Assembly: GCA_000169355.1 (NCBI GenBank)
Contig: AAXX01000001.1
Coordinates: forward strand, 868,001-932,000
Reading direction: 5' to 3'
Length of the DNA: 64,000 nucleotides
Source of the DNA: Flavobacteria bacterium BAL38
GTDB lineage: Bacteria; Bacteroidota; Bacteroidia; Flavobacteriales; Flavobacteriaceae
Shown here: positions 44,839-53,712 of the stretch, piece after piece
Layout: the number at the start of each line of letters is the position of its first letter
Numbering within the stretch: position 1 is the first letter of the stretch
Notes under the pieces: generated by a model
Databases searched by the model: none
The model's input: the letters and a program-made list of their open reading frames with translations, nothing else
What the model was told of the DNA's origin: nothing
Program-made: the position numbers and the translations under genes

Positions 44839-44899
44839 CTATATTTGAATTATTAACGAGTCAACCTTTTTTAGGACAACTCAAAGTATTATATTATCT

Positions 44900-46765
44900 T
44901 TATTTCTTAACAATTAAGAATTCACTTCTTCTGTTTTGCGCATGTTCTTCTTCTGTACATGATTTGCAAGCTACTTTTGGTTCGCTTTCCCCAAATCCTT
45001 GTCCTGATATTCTTTCTTTTGCAACACCTTTACTGATTAAGTATTGAACCGTAGATTTTGCTCTTCGGTCTGATAATTTTATGTTGTAACTATCGCTACC
45101 TCTACTATCAGTATGCGATTTAGCGAATATTACCATTTCTGGATACTCATTCATTACCGCTACCAACTTATCTAACTCTGCAGCGCCATCTGCTGTAATA
45201 TTACTTTTATTGAACTCAAAGAATATTGGTTGTAGAATAACTTCTTTCTCTGTGATGATTGGTATAATTGGGTTTAATAAAGCCTCTACAACAACTTGCT
45301 CATTTTCTGCTTTCTTCACATCAAATACGCCACTCTCATAACCTGATTTTGATACTTGAGCGCTATAAGAAGTGTTACACATTACTCCTGTTATTGTTTC
45401 TCCGTTTGTTGCTGTTGTTTGATTTGAAATCGTTTTTTGTTTCTCATCTACCAACATTACCATAGCCCCTTCAATTTCTTTTCCTGTTTTTGCATCTTTT
45501 ACTCTAACTAATGCTTGTACATTACAAACTGGATCTGCTTTGTAGATGTTATCAACTCCGTCTCTGTTACTAGAGAAGAAACCTACTTTCTTTGATGTAT
45601 TGTAAGTGAATGCAAAATCATCTTTTGATGTGTTTACTGGTTCTCCTACATTGATTGCTTCTGTACCTTTGTTTAAGTCCATCTTAAACACGTCCAATCC
45701 ACCAAAACCTGTTTTTCCATTTGAGGAGAAAAACAACACATTATCATCAGTAATGAATGGAAAACTCTCATTGGCTTCCGTATTTACTTTTGCACCTAAG
45801 TTTTCTGGTGTTCCATACTCATCTCCGTTTACTGATACTTTCCAAATGTCTTCTCCTCCAAAACCACCTGGCATGTTCGATGAGAAGTACAATGTTTTTC
45901 CATCTTTACTAATACTTGGATTCCTTACATCATACTCTTTATTGTTAAATGGAAGTGGTTTTGCGTTTACCCATTTATCACCTTCTTTAGTAGCTTTATA
46001 AAGATAAATTTTACCAAATTTTGCATTCTTTGGTTTGTCTTTTGTAAACTCTTTTTCATTAAAACTCTCGCTACCATAATACATTGTAGTTCCATCACTT
46101 GATATACTTGCTGGACCATCGTGCCATTTCGTATTTATATTCTCAACTGCTACTGCATCGCTAATGGTGCCATTAGCATTATACGTTGCTTTATAAATAT
46201 CTAAGTATGGCTCTTCGTTCCATCCGTTAGTTTTTCTTGAAGTATTTCTTGAACTAGAAAAATATACATTGTTATCATTGGTAAGTACAGCTCCAAAGTC
46301 TGTTTTATCACTACTTACATCTGATTTGGCAATATCATATAATTTAGTTTGTCCTTTTAATTCTGGAAGGTAATTTGGCTTACTTACAAATGCTTTAGCT
46401 CTTTGGTCATTGGGTGCCAATTGAGCAAATTGTTGCATTTGTTTGTCTGATTCGTTGAAGTTTCCTTCGGCTTTTAGCATTTGAGCATATTTATAATACG
46501 TTTCCGCATCTTGCTTCTGCTCTACTACTTTAGCATACCATTTTACTGCTTCTTTGGTATTAAAAACATTATAGTAGCTTTCTGCTAATTGTTTATAAAC
46601 GTAGCTATCGGCTTTATTACCTTCTGCTAATTTTAAATATTCTTTGGCTGCATCAACGTATTCGTATCTATCGAACAACTTATCTGCTGCTTTTGTGTAT
46701 TGATTTTGTGCACTAAGTATTCCACTTACCATCACAAAACTTAATGTTATATATAATTTTCTCAT
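44900..46765 (-). CDS. OmpA-family protein with TPR and PD40 repeats
   Basis: 621 residues. Signal peptide (MRKLYITLSFVMVSGILSAQ); TPR-like helical repeats at about 25-130 (FDRYEYVDAAKEYLKLAEGN, FNTKEAVKWYAKVVEQKQ); PD40/WD40-like beta-propeller motifs at about 150-390 (PSISKDGKTLYFSSNMPGG, FPFITDDNVLFFSSNGKTG); a carboxypeptidase-regulatory-like region at about 400-490; and a C-terminal OmpA peptidoglycan-binding domain (IFFEFNKSNITADGAAELDK ... DRRAKSTVQYLISKGVAKER). It likely anchors an outer-membrane complex to the wall. The architecture is that of PorE-type and SprF-associated OmpA proteins. Its gene lies 20 bp after the SprF-like gene. Confidence 0.9.
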   Translation of the reverse strand: MRKLYITLSFVMVSGILSAQNQYTKAADKLFDRYEYVDAAKEYLKLAEGNKADSYVYKQLAESYYNVFNTKEAVKWYAKVVEQKQDAETYYKYAQMLKAEGNFNESDKQMQQFAQLAPNDQRAKAFVSKPNYLPELKGQTKLYDIAKSDVSSDKTDFGAVLTNDNNVYFSSSRNTSRKTNGWNEEPYLDIYKATYNANGTISDAVAVENINTKWHDGPASISSDGTTMYYGSESFNEKEFTKDKPKNAKFGKIYLYKATKEGDKWVNAKPLPFNNKEYDVRNPSISKDGKTLYFSSNMPGGFGGEDIWKVSVNGDEYGTPENLGAKVNTEANESFPFITDDNVLFFSSNGKTGFGGLDVFKMDLNKGTEAINVGEPVNTSKDDFAFTYNTSKKVGFFSSNRDGVDNIYKADPVCNVQALVRVKDAKTGKEIEGAMVMLVDEKQKTISNQTTATNGETITGVMCNTSYSAQVSKSGYESGVFDVKKAENEQVVVEALLNPIIPIITEKEVILQPIFFEFNKSNITADGAAELDKLVAVMNEYPEMVIFAKSHTDSRGSDSYNIKLSDRRAKSTVQYLISKGVAKERISGQGFGESEPKVACKSCTEEEHAQNRRSEFLIVKK

Positions 46766-46785
46766 TGTACTTTGGTCGCTTTAGG

Positions 46786-47718
46786 TTAGAAGAATCTTGG
46801 TGAACTCGATACTTTCTTCGGGAAGTTCAAATCAAACAACAAGATAAGCTCGTGTGATGAAGGCGTCGTTACTTTCAAATCCGAAACAATATGATCGTAT
46901 GCATAACCTATTCGTAAAGATGGCGTTACTGCATAATTTATCATAGCTCCAAAACTATCTTGTAAACGATAAGTACCACCAACCTCAAATTTTTGATTAA
47001 ACATGAAATTCGCTGATAAATCTATAGAGGTTGGGGCTCCAAAAGCCGATTTCATCATGAAAAAAGGCTTGAACTTAACCGTATCATTAATATCAAAAAC
47101 ATACCCTCCTGTTAAAAAATAATGCGATACCTCTGAACCAAATTCTAACTGATCTCCGGTACGTTGAATATCCAAATGCTTAGATCGCATCATATTTGGA
47201 ACTGATAATCCTAAATAATACTTGTTAGTATAATAGAAAAATCCAGATCCTAAATTAAAATAGGTATTGCTAATATCTTCACTAAAAGCAGGATCGGTAG
47301 GTTGTGGTAATGTGTAATTAATATCACTATACAATCCTACATTATGAAAAGTTAATCCCATTTTTAATCCAAAGGCCAACTTATGTTCGCCTCCTAAATT
47401 TAATGTATACGAAAAATCACCATAAACATTGTTCTCCTCAACAGGACCAATCTTGTCTGAGATAAAACTCAAACCTAATCCTACATTCTTGCCAACTGGA
47501 GCGTGACCAAAAAAGGTACCTGTAGTAGGCGCATCTTCAATCTCAACCCATTGCTTTCTGTATAATAATCCCATAGATAAATTATCTTTACTACCCGCAT
47601 AGGCCGGATTCATTACACTCATATTATACATGTATTGTGTGTAATGGGGATCTTGTTGTGCGTGTAAATCTACAATTGTAGAAAATACAACTAAAGCTAC
47701 TAAATATAGTTTCTTCAT
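46786..47718 (-). CDS. PorP/SprF family type IX secretion membrane protein
   Basis: 310 residues. After a signal peptide (MKKLYLVALVVFSTIVDLHA), QQDPHYTQYMYNMSVMNPAYAGSKDNL is the PorP/SprF N-terminal signature, and the rest is a 14-strand-like outer-membrane barrel ending in Phe (SSPRFF). In F. johnsoniae SprF is needed to export and attach the adhesin SprB, and each type B cargo tends to have its own SprF-like partner. The placement between a giant type B adhesin and an OmpA protein suggests it serves that adhesin. I do not give the symbol sprF because there are several paralogues. Confidence 0.9.
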   Translation of the reverse strand: MKKLYLVALVVFSTIVDLHAQQDPHYTQYMYNMSVMNPAYAGSKDNLSMGLLYRKQWVEIEDAPTTGTFFGHAPVGKNVGLGLSFISDKIGPVEENNVYGDFSYTLNLGGEHKLAFGLKMGLTFHNVGLYSDINYTLPQPTDPAFSEDISNTYFNLGSGFFYYTNKYYLGLSVPNMMRSKHLDIQRTGDQLEFGSEVSHYFLTGGYVFDINDTVKFKPFFMMKSAFGAPTSIDLSANFMFNQKFEVGGTYRLQDSFGAMINYAVTPSLRIGYAYDHIVSDLKVTTPSSHELILLFDLNFPKKVSSSPRFF

Positions 47719-47734
47719 TATTCTTATTTTTTAT

Positions 47735-47756
47735 GGCTGCTACCAAAGTAGCAGCC
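47735..47756. other. Strong hairpin between the adhesin and SprF-like genes
   Basis: GGCTGCTAC and GTAGCAGCC pair perfectly around CAAA (47735-47743/47748-47756). On the minus (coding) strand it is followed by ATAAAAAATA rather than a T-run, so it is not a classical terminator for the operon. Its T-run is on the plus strand. It may stabilise or separate mRNA segments. Confidence 0.6.
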
Positions 47757-47763
47757 TTTTTAA

Positions 47764-50700
47764 TTATTGCTGTCTATTAATATACACCCAACCTGTTTTA
47801 GCAGGTAAATCGTTAAATTCAATTACATAATAGTAAGTACCATCAGGTAATTCATTTCCACCATCAGATTGTCCAGACCATTCATTAGAATAATTGGATT
47901 TACTATAAACTTTAGTTCCGTATCTGTTAAAAATCTCTACTTTACTAACATCATAACCAGATAAATCCCAAGAATCATTATCTCCATCATTATTTGGAGA
48001 AATACCTTTTGGAATTTCACAACCAATTACGTTTAGATCCATAGTTGTAATATCTGCACAGAAACTTACGTCTGGAGTAAAAGTATATGTAATAATTCCT
48101 ACCTGTGAAGTATTAACTGTTGCTGGATTCCAAGTTCCTGTAACCCCTTCTATTGAAGTCAATGGTAATTCAACAAAAGCTCCAAGACATAAATCATCTA
48201 ATTGAGTAAATGTTGGAAGAGATCTATCATCAATAGTAACATCTATTGTTCCAATAGCAGCACATTGACCAGCATTTGGAGTAAATGTATAAGTAGTTGT
48301 ACCAATAATTGAAGTATCAATTGTTGCAGGCGACCATGTACCAGTATAACCTTCAATTGAAGCAGCAGGTAAAGTAGCTGTAGTTCCTTCACAAACATCT
48401 ATAATATTAGTAAAAGTTGATGGGTTATTTGGTGTAATTACAATAGTAGTTTGACTACTACCCGCATTTAAACAATTTGTAACATCTATAGCAACAGTAT
48501 ACGTAACAACATAAGTACCTGCTGTACTAAGTGATAAATCTATAACACCAGTAGAAGCATCAATTGAAAGACCAGCAGTAGAACTATAAACTCCTCCTAC
48601 GGTAAATCCTGCAGCAGATGTATTTGGCGATGGATTCGTCGCATCTGAAATACAAACTGGAGTTGTATAAGAAATTGTTGTTACTGGATCTGCATATACT
48701 ACAGGATCTATTGTAAATGTTAACGGATTAGAATTACATCCTGTAACTAAATCGGTTGCAACTAAAGTATACGTACCAGGTACAACACCTGTAAAATTAG
48801 TACTAGTTTGTGTTGTAGAAGTTACTCCATCACTTAAAGTATACTCAAAATTAGTTACATAAAGACTATAGAAACCTACATCTGAATAATCAGGAAGGTT
48901 TGGTGCAGTATTAGTCCAATCAATAACATCCCAATCAGCAGGATCCCAAGTCATTGTAGGTAAAACCGCTGTTGTAATTCTTCTGTAGTTGTAACCAACA
49001 CCACCTGCTGGAGTAAATACTACTTGATTTACACCCCAATTATCTAAGTCTACATCAGTACTTGTAGTTAAAACAATATTATCATTATTATTAACCCCAG
49101 CACATGTAGTAAAAGTTAAATCTGGCACTACTCCACCTTGATTTGCACTACTACTTAACTTTACAACAACAACATCGTCATTTGCAAGAATACCACTTAA
49201 TGCTAAATTACATGTTGGATTTCCTGTTGCATTAGTATATACTTTTAATTTGTAATTAGATAAATCTTTTGCACTACCAGTTCCATTATAAATCTCCACA
49301 TAAGTTAAAGCACCTGAAGTGTGATCTGTTATCTCAGAAATAAATAAATCAGAAGGTGTATTTAAAACTGAATTTACAGGAGATGCTACTGTAAATGAAG
49401 CCGTTTGGTCTGCACAAACTGGGGTTTGAGTTATATTAATAACTGGAACCGGAATTGATGTAACCACTATAGTACCTATTTGACCCGTTGTAACATTACT
49501 ACAAATTCCAAAAGTTACACCTGTTAATTCAAGCATTACATCTGAAACTGGCAAAGCAACCGAAACTGTAACAGAACCAGATGCTTCGATATCAACTGTT
49601 TGAGTTATACCTCCATTAATAGTATAAGAAACTGTTGCATTAGGAGTACCCGTAATTACAAAATCAGCATTTCCAACACCTAAACAAATATTACTATCAA
49701 CAACTGCTAATGTAGCTGTTGGTAAAGCATTAACAACTACTGATGATGTGTTATTTACAAGTATAGAACAAGAAGGATTGAAAATACTTACTAATTGTAG
49801 ATTAACTGTACCAACCACTGGACTATTAATTGTAATAGTAGCCAAACCAGTAGTAGCATCTAAAGCAATTGTTTGATTTGTTCCTCCGTTTATTGTATAA
49901 TTTACATTAAAACCAGGTGAACCTTCAATTGTGAATACAGCATTATCACCTATACAAATTTCAGTATTAGAAGTAACCTGAGTGATACTTGGTGAGAAAT
50001 TTGTAATTACTATTGGTGTGGCATTAAAAATATCACATCCATTAATTTGGAAATTAAAGTCTGCATAAGTACCTGCATTTAATCCAGATAAAATTATTTG
50101 TCCACTTGAATTTGCTATAAAGTTAGTAGGACCAACTGTTACCATATCATCTGTATAAGTAACTGTATAAGTTTCACCAGCAATAAATCCTGAAGCAGTG
50201 ATTGTAGCATTAGAACTACCACATTGCTCATTCGTAAATGTAAAGATAGGTGAAGCCTGAATAGTAAAGTTAGCTTTGTAATTAGAACCATTATTATTCA
50301 CAAATATAGTGTCATCACAATCTACAGTACTGTTATTATCCCCTGTTAAATCAAAATAAACCTCAACAACATAATTACCAGCAGGATAATTTGTTAAATC
50401 TATAGGAGATTCGGCATTATTTAATACTTCTTGCCATTTTTGATCTCCAACATTACAAGCACCTCCAGAAGCAAAATTTCCAGCAACACAATCATCAAAG
50501 AATGGTAAATTTAAAACTGTAAAAGCTCCTGGTGTAGATGTCGCTTCATAAATTCTATAATTTAATCTAGCACTACAAACATTAGCTGTAGCTGTTTTAA
50601 AAGATTTTAATTCACCTCCTCTTAAAATAAGATTTCCTGAATTTTGTATATATACTCCTAAATCTGAGCTTGGGAATACATTAGTAGATGGACCAATTAA

Positions 50701-53559
50701 ATCAGTTCCGAAACCTGTTACATTATAAAATTCACCATCTGTAGCTGTATTTGTACAATCTTGAATCCAAACAGCTGTTGCGAAAGAATTAAAAGTACAA
50801 GTTCCTAATACTTCAACATTCATTTCAAAAGTTGGAGAACAAGGGAAACTTGCTATATCAGGAGTGAATATATATAAGAAAGTACCAGGCGTTGCTGTAT
50901 CTATTTCTGTAACTGGGTTACCCGCTAAAGACCATTGACCTGTTACACCGTTAATAGAAGTGTTACTTAAAGGAATATTTGGACTTCCAGAACAAATAGA
51001 TCCTGGAGTTGCAAATGTAGGAACGATAGTTTCATTTAACGTTACCACGATTTCGTCTTCAATATTATTAATTCCACAAGTTATTCTCACTTTATATGTT
51101 CCCGATTGATAAACCGTTAATGTGCTTGTTGTTTCACCTGGTATTAATACACCATTAAAGAACCATTCATAAGCATCGGCAGTTGTATTAGAAGAAACTA
51201 ATTGATATGAATCAGCACAAAGTACCTGATCTGGTCCTAAATTAGTACTACAAACAATATCACAATTTGTTGCTCCAGCCCCAGTACCATTTATATTGGT
51301 TTGTGTAAATGTTACAGTCCCAGGTTGGTTACTAAAGTTAGTAATCAATACAATGTAAATATCATTAAGTTGCGCATTATTAATTGTGAAATTTTCAATC
51401 GCAGCCGCTGAATAACTACATGACGCAACATTATTTGGAATCGTTGTATTGCCGTCAGGGAAATCATATAAATCATTACACGAAGTTGCAAACTCTGCTG
51501 GTGTAAATGGTCCCCATATAATGTAGTCAACATCAATTCCACCTCCTGTTGTATTATTTGTTTGAGAAATTTGAAAAGTTAAATTTCCTGTCTGACTTAC
51601 CTGCATAAAATACCATGATGGGTTAGGTGTGGTAAATAAACAACCTATACCTCCATAACTAGGAACTCCTACTGAGTTTGTATAAACCAATCCTGTTTCA
51701 CCACAAAATGCAGAAGCATCAGAACAATCAACTGGTGTACCAACACACAATGTAAAAGTAGTGTTTTGGTTAGGAGTTGCCGTAAATGTATAAACTCTAA
51801 TATAATAAGTTTGACCAGGAACTAAATTAGCAGCAACACTACTATTGTTATCACTACAATATAATTGAGTTAATGCTCCACAAGTTCCAGAATAAACCAC
51901 ATGATACATGTCTGTAGTACTACCTGCTACGTTTACAAGTGAAATTGTATGAGTCCCTTCCGTTGCGGTAAATTGAAACCAAACGTCATCATCATCTGTT
52001 CCAGCACATCCATTAGGATCTGCTGAAGCAGTAGCACCTAATACAGTTCCATTAACAGAATTTATACAAGCAGTCCCAGTATTAACAGGAACATTTATTG
52101 CTGCTGCACATTCATCATTGGAAATTAAAGTCGCAAAATTTGTTGGTCCTCCCCAAACACTTGAGTCGGTAGGATCACAAATAGCTCTAACATATACTTC
52201 AAATGAAGTTGCAGATGGGAATCCAGAAAAACTATAAGTTGGTGAACTTACAACTGCTGTTGGAGTAGTTCCATTTGGTGGATATCCCGAACCTACTGGC
52301 TGAATGATAACTTCCCATTGAGAAGCTCCTGCATTATCAGTCCAAGTTATAGTACCTGAATCAATTGTTAAAGCACTAACAACAATATTTGTTGGCGCAG
52401 GACAAGTTGGCGGTGTACACATAGCAGGTCCTGAATATAAAAGAGACCCTTGCGTTCCCGTGTTAAATGGCTTATTATATATTTGAACACCTAATGGATC
52501 AATAATTGCAACTCCAACTTCGTTAGCAAAACCTCCACCTGTATTCCAAAACAATTCAAAAGGTTGATTACTACATAAAGATACTGTTACGTTGACAGGA
52601 CCATTACCATTTGTAAAAGTTCCACCAATAGTAGCTACTGTTTGACCAAATTGCCTAATAGACATGGTGTTTCCATTCCAACCGTCCCCCCATGAATCTG
52701 TCATTCTAAAAATGAAATCACATTGTTGAGAGGCTGCACATAATGCAGTGGTAAAAGTTCCAGAATCAGACCAAGGACTAACATTGTCTAATCCACAAAC
52801 AGCTCTTACATAAAAATCATAAGTAGTAGCAGCTGTTAAACCTGTTAGTGTATATGGATTTGAAGTAATTCCTGTAACTAATGTTCCTGAACCTTGAACA
52901 AAACCAACTGGTCCATATTCAACTTCCCATTCTGTTGCACCTGTTGGATTAGTCCATCCTAAGTTAACAGAAACGTCTCCAATGGCAGAAACAGTTAAAT
53001 TTGTTAATTGTAAACATTGTCTATCCACATTAACTTTATCTAAAATCCAGCGATCTCCAAGACCACCAGTAACTTCATGAACAAAAGCAATATGAACATT
53101 TTGACCTGCATATGCATCTAACAACACGAAAAATTGTTGAAATCCTGTTGCGTTTATTTCTAATTCTGTATAAGTTGCTAATGTTGTAGTAAAATCAGCT
53201 ATGTTTTGACCAGTAGTTGATAATAATACTTTGTATATACTTCCTTGCTCTCCAGGAGAAAAAGATCGAGCAAAAAACCTTACTTGTCCATTTGTAGGGA
53301 CAGTAACTTGAGGCGTAATTAACCAGTCTTGTGCAAGTCCTGGAATACTTCCTTCACGATTTGACATAGCAGAAGCAACACCAATAGTCCAAGTATTTGG
53401 CAAAATGGTATTTCTTCCCCAAGATTGAGCAGTTCCGATGCCGTTGTCTGTTACAACCCACCCAGGAGGTGGAAAAGTCGCATTTTCAAAGTCTTCAGAC
53501 AATTGTCCGAAGGCAAAAAAAGTAAAGAACGACATGAAAAAAAGTAATAATTTTTTCAT
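47764..53559 (-). CDS. Giant T9SS type B adhesin, 1931 residues
   Basis: Signal peptide (MKKLLLFFMSFFTFFAFGQ). A cleaved-adhesin/jelly-roll domain covers about 20-180 (DWLITPQVTVPTNGQVRFFA). Two fibronectin type III-like domains lie at about 182-275 and 385-475 (each near YDFYVRAVC/FEVYVRAIC). Pre-peptidase-like beta domains follow (DVWFQFTATEGTHTISLVN), then many Ig-like repeats, a lamin-tail-like domain near 1460-1560 (DLFISEITDHTSGALTYVEI), and two tandem repeats of about 75 residues before the type B sorting domain (GISPNNDGDNDSWDLSGYDV ... IFNRYGTKVYSKS). It is exported by the T9SS and held on the surface, probably an adhesin for gliding or attachment. It heads the operon with the SprF-like and OmpA genes. 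Confidence 0.92.
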   Translation of the reverse strand: MKKLLLFFMSFFTFFAFGQLSEDFENATFPPPGWVVTDNGIGTAQSWGRNTILPNTWTIGVASAMSNREGSIPGLAQDWLITPQVTVPTNGQVRFFARSFSPGEQGSIYKVLLSTTGQNIADFTTTLATYTELEINATGFQQFFVLLDAYAGQNVHIAFVHEVTGGLGDRWILDKVNVDRQCLQLTNLTVSAIGDVSVNLGWTNPTGATEWEVEYGPVGFVQGSGTLVTGITSNPYTLTGLTAATTYDFYVRAVCGLDNVSPWSDSGTFTTALCAASQQCDFIFRMTDSWGDGWNGNTMSIRQFGQTVATIGGTFTNGNGPVNVTVSLCSNQPFELFWNTGGGFANEVGVAIIDPLGVQIYNKPFNTGTQGSLLYSGPAMCTPPTCPAPTNIVVSALTIDSGTITWTDNAGASQWEVIIQPVGSGYPPNGTTPTAVVSSPTYSFSGFPSATSFEVYVRAICDPTDSSVWGGPTNFATLISNDECAAAINVPVNTGTACINSVNGTVLGATASADPNGCAGTDDDDVWFQFTATEGTHTISLVNVAGSTTDMYHVVYSGTCGALTQLYCSDNNSSVAANLVPGQTYYIRVYTFTATPNQNTTFTLCVGTPVDCSDASAFCGETGLVYTNSVGVPSYGGIGCLFTTPNPSWYFMQVSQTGNLTFQISQTNNTTGGGIDVDYIIWGPFTPAEFATSCNDLYDFPDGNTTIPNNVASCSYSAAAIENFTINNAQLNDIYIVLITNFSNQPGTVTFTQTNINGTGAGATNCDIVCSTNLGPDQVLCADSYQLVSSNTTADAYEWFFNGVLIPGETTSTLTVYQSGTYKVRITCGINNIEDEIVVTLNETIVPTFATPGSICSGSPNIPLSNTSINGVTGQWSLAGNPVTEIDTATPGTFLYIFTPDIASFPCSPTFEMNVEVLGTCTFNSFATAVWIQDCTNTATDGEFYNVTGFGTDLIGPSTNVFPSSDLGVYIQNSGNLILRGGELKSFKTATANVCSARLNYRIYEATSTPGAFTVLNLPFFDDCVAGNFASGGACNVGDQKWQEVLNNAESPIDLTNYPAGNYVVEVYFDLTGDNNSTVDCDDTIFVNNNGSNYKANFTIQASPIFTFTNEQCGSSNATITASGFIAGETYTVTYTDDMVTVGPTNFIANSSGQIILSGLNAGTYADFNFQINGCDIFNATPIVITNFSPSITQVTSNTEICIGDNAVFTIEGSPGFNVNYTINGGTNQTIALDATTGLATITINSPVVGTVNLQLVSIFNPSCSILVNNTSSVVVNALPTATLAVVDSNICLGVGNADFVITGTPNATVSYTINGGITQTVDIEASGSVTVSVALPVSDVMLELTGVTFGICSNVTTGQIGTIVVTSIPVPVINITQTPVCADQTASFTVASPVNSVLNTPSDLFISEITDHTSGALTYVEIYNGTGSAKDLSNYKLKVYTNATGNPTCNLALSGILANDDVVVVKLSSSANQGGVVPDLTFTTCAGVNNNDNIVLTTSTDVDLDNWGVNQVVFTPAGGVGYNYRRITTAVLPTMTWDPADWDVIDWTNTAPNLPDYSDVGFYSLYVTNFEYTLSDGVTSTTQTSTNFTGVVPGTYTLVATDLVTGCNSNPLTFTIDPVVYADPVTTISYTTPVCISDATNPSPNTSAAGFTVGGVYSSTAGLSIDASTGVIDLSLSTAGTYVVTYTVAIDVTNCLNAGSSQTTIVITPNNPSTFTNIIDVCEGTTATLPAASIEGYTGTWSPATIDTSIIGTTTYTFTPNAGQCAAIGTIDVTIDDRSLPTFTQLDDLCLGAFVELPLTSIEGVTGTWNPATVNTSQVGIITYTFTPDVSFCADITTMDLNVIGCEIPKGISPNNDGDNDSWDLSGYDVSKVEIFNRYGTKVYSKSNYSNEWSGQSDGGNELPDGTYYYVIEFNDLPAKTGWVYINRQQ

Positions 53560-53592
53560 TGTTAAAATATAGTTATGGTTTGATTAATTTTT

Positions 53593-53621
53593 CAAAGTTA
53601 CACAATAAATTAACCTACAAA
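53593..53621 (-). promoter_or_regulatory. Promoter of the adhesin operon
   Basis: On the minus strand TTTG (53621-53618), a 17-bp spacer and TAACTTTG (53600-53593) match the Bacteroidota consensus, 33 bp before the adhesin ATG. Two 12-bp direct repeats lie just upstream of the -33 element. Confidence 0.65.
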
Positions 53622-53626
53622 CTTAA

Positions 53627-53658
53627 TATCGATAAAATACATTTTTTATCGATAAAAT
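53627..53658. repeat. Two 12-bp direct repeats TATCGATAAAAT, candidate operator
   Basis: Exact copies at 53627-53638 and 53647-53658 are 20 bp apart start to start, about two helical turns. They lie between the adhesin promoter and the lpxH promoter. Because ATCGAT is itself palindromic, the pair can also be drawn as an imperfect hairpin. Confidence 0.65.
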
Positions 53659-53685
53659 GCGTTTATTAAGATTGTAGATTTTGTG

Positions 53686-53693
53686 TATATTTG
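53686..53693 (+). promoter_or_regulatory. -7 element of the lpxH-like gene
   Basis: TATATTTG matches TAnnTTTG and implies transcription from about 53700. This makes the GTG at 53683 impossible as a start and supports TTG at 53713. Confidence 0.55.
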
Positions 53694-53712
53694 TAAAAAA
53701 ATAAAATCAACT

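Larger units (their letters stand above)
43532..44883 (+). mobile_element. Intact IS3-family insertion sequence, 1352 bp
   Basis: Imperfect terminal inverted repeats of about 25 bp begin TGTCTTGTCCTGAAAAAAGT on the left and, read inward from the right, TGAGTTGTCCTAAAAAAGGT. The element therefore starts TG and ends CA. It is flanked by a 3-bp direct repeat AAG (43529-43531 and 44884-44886), typical of IS3-family target duplication. Two overlapping-frame ORFs with an A_AAA_AAG slippery site encode OrfA and OrfAB. All parts look intact, so it may be active. It sits between queD and the adhesin operon and interrupts no gene. Confidence 0.93.

Noticed and set aside
45606..46001. Plus-strand open frame of 131 codons
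   Set aside because: Antisense to the OmpA-family gene; a by-product of its codon use.
53683..53712. GTG start of the lpxH-like gene
   Set aside because: The codon precedes the TATATTTG -7 element, so it would not be transcribed from that promoter.
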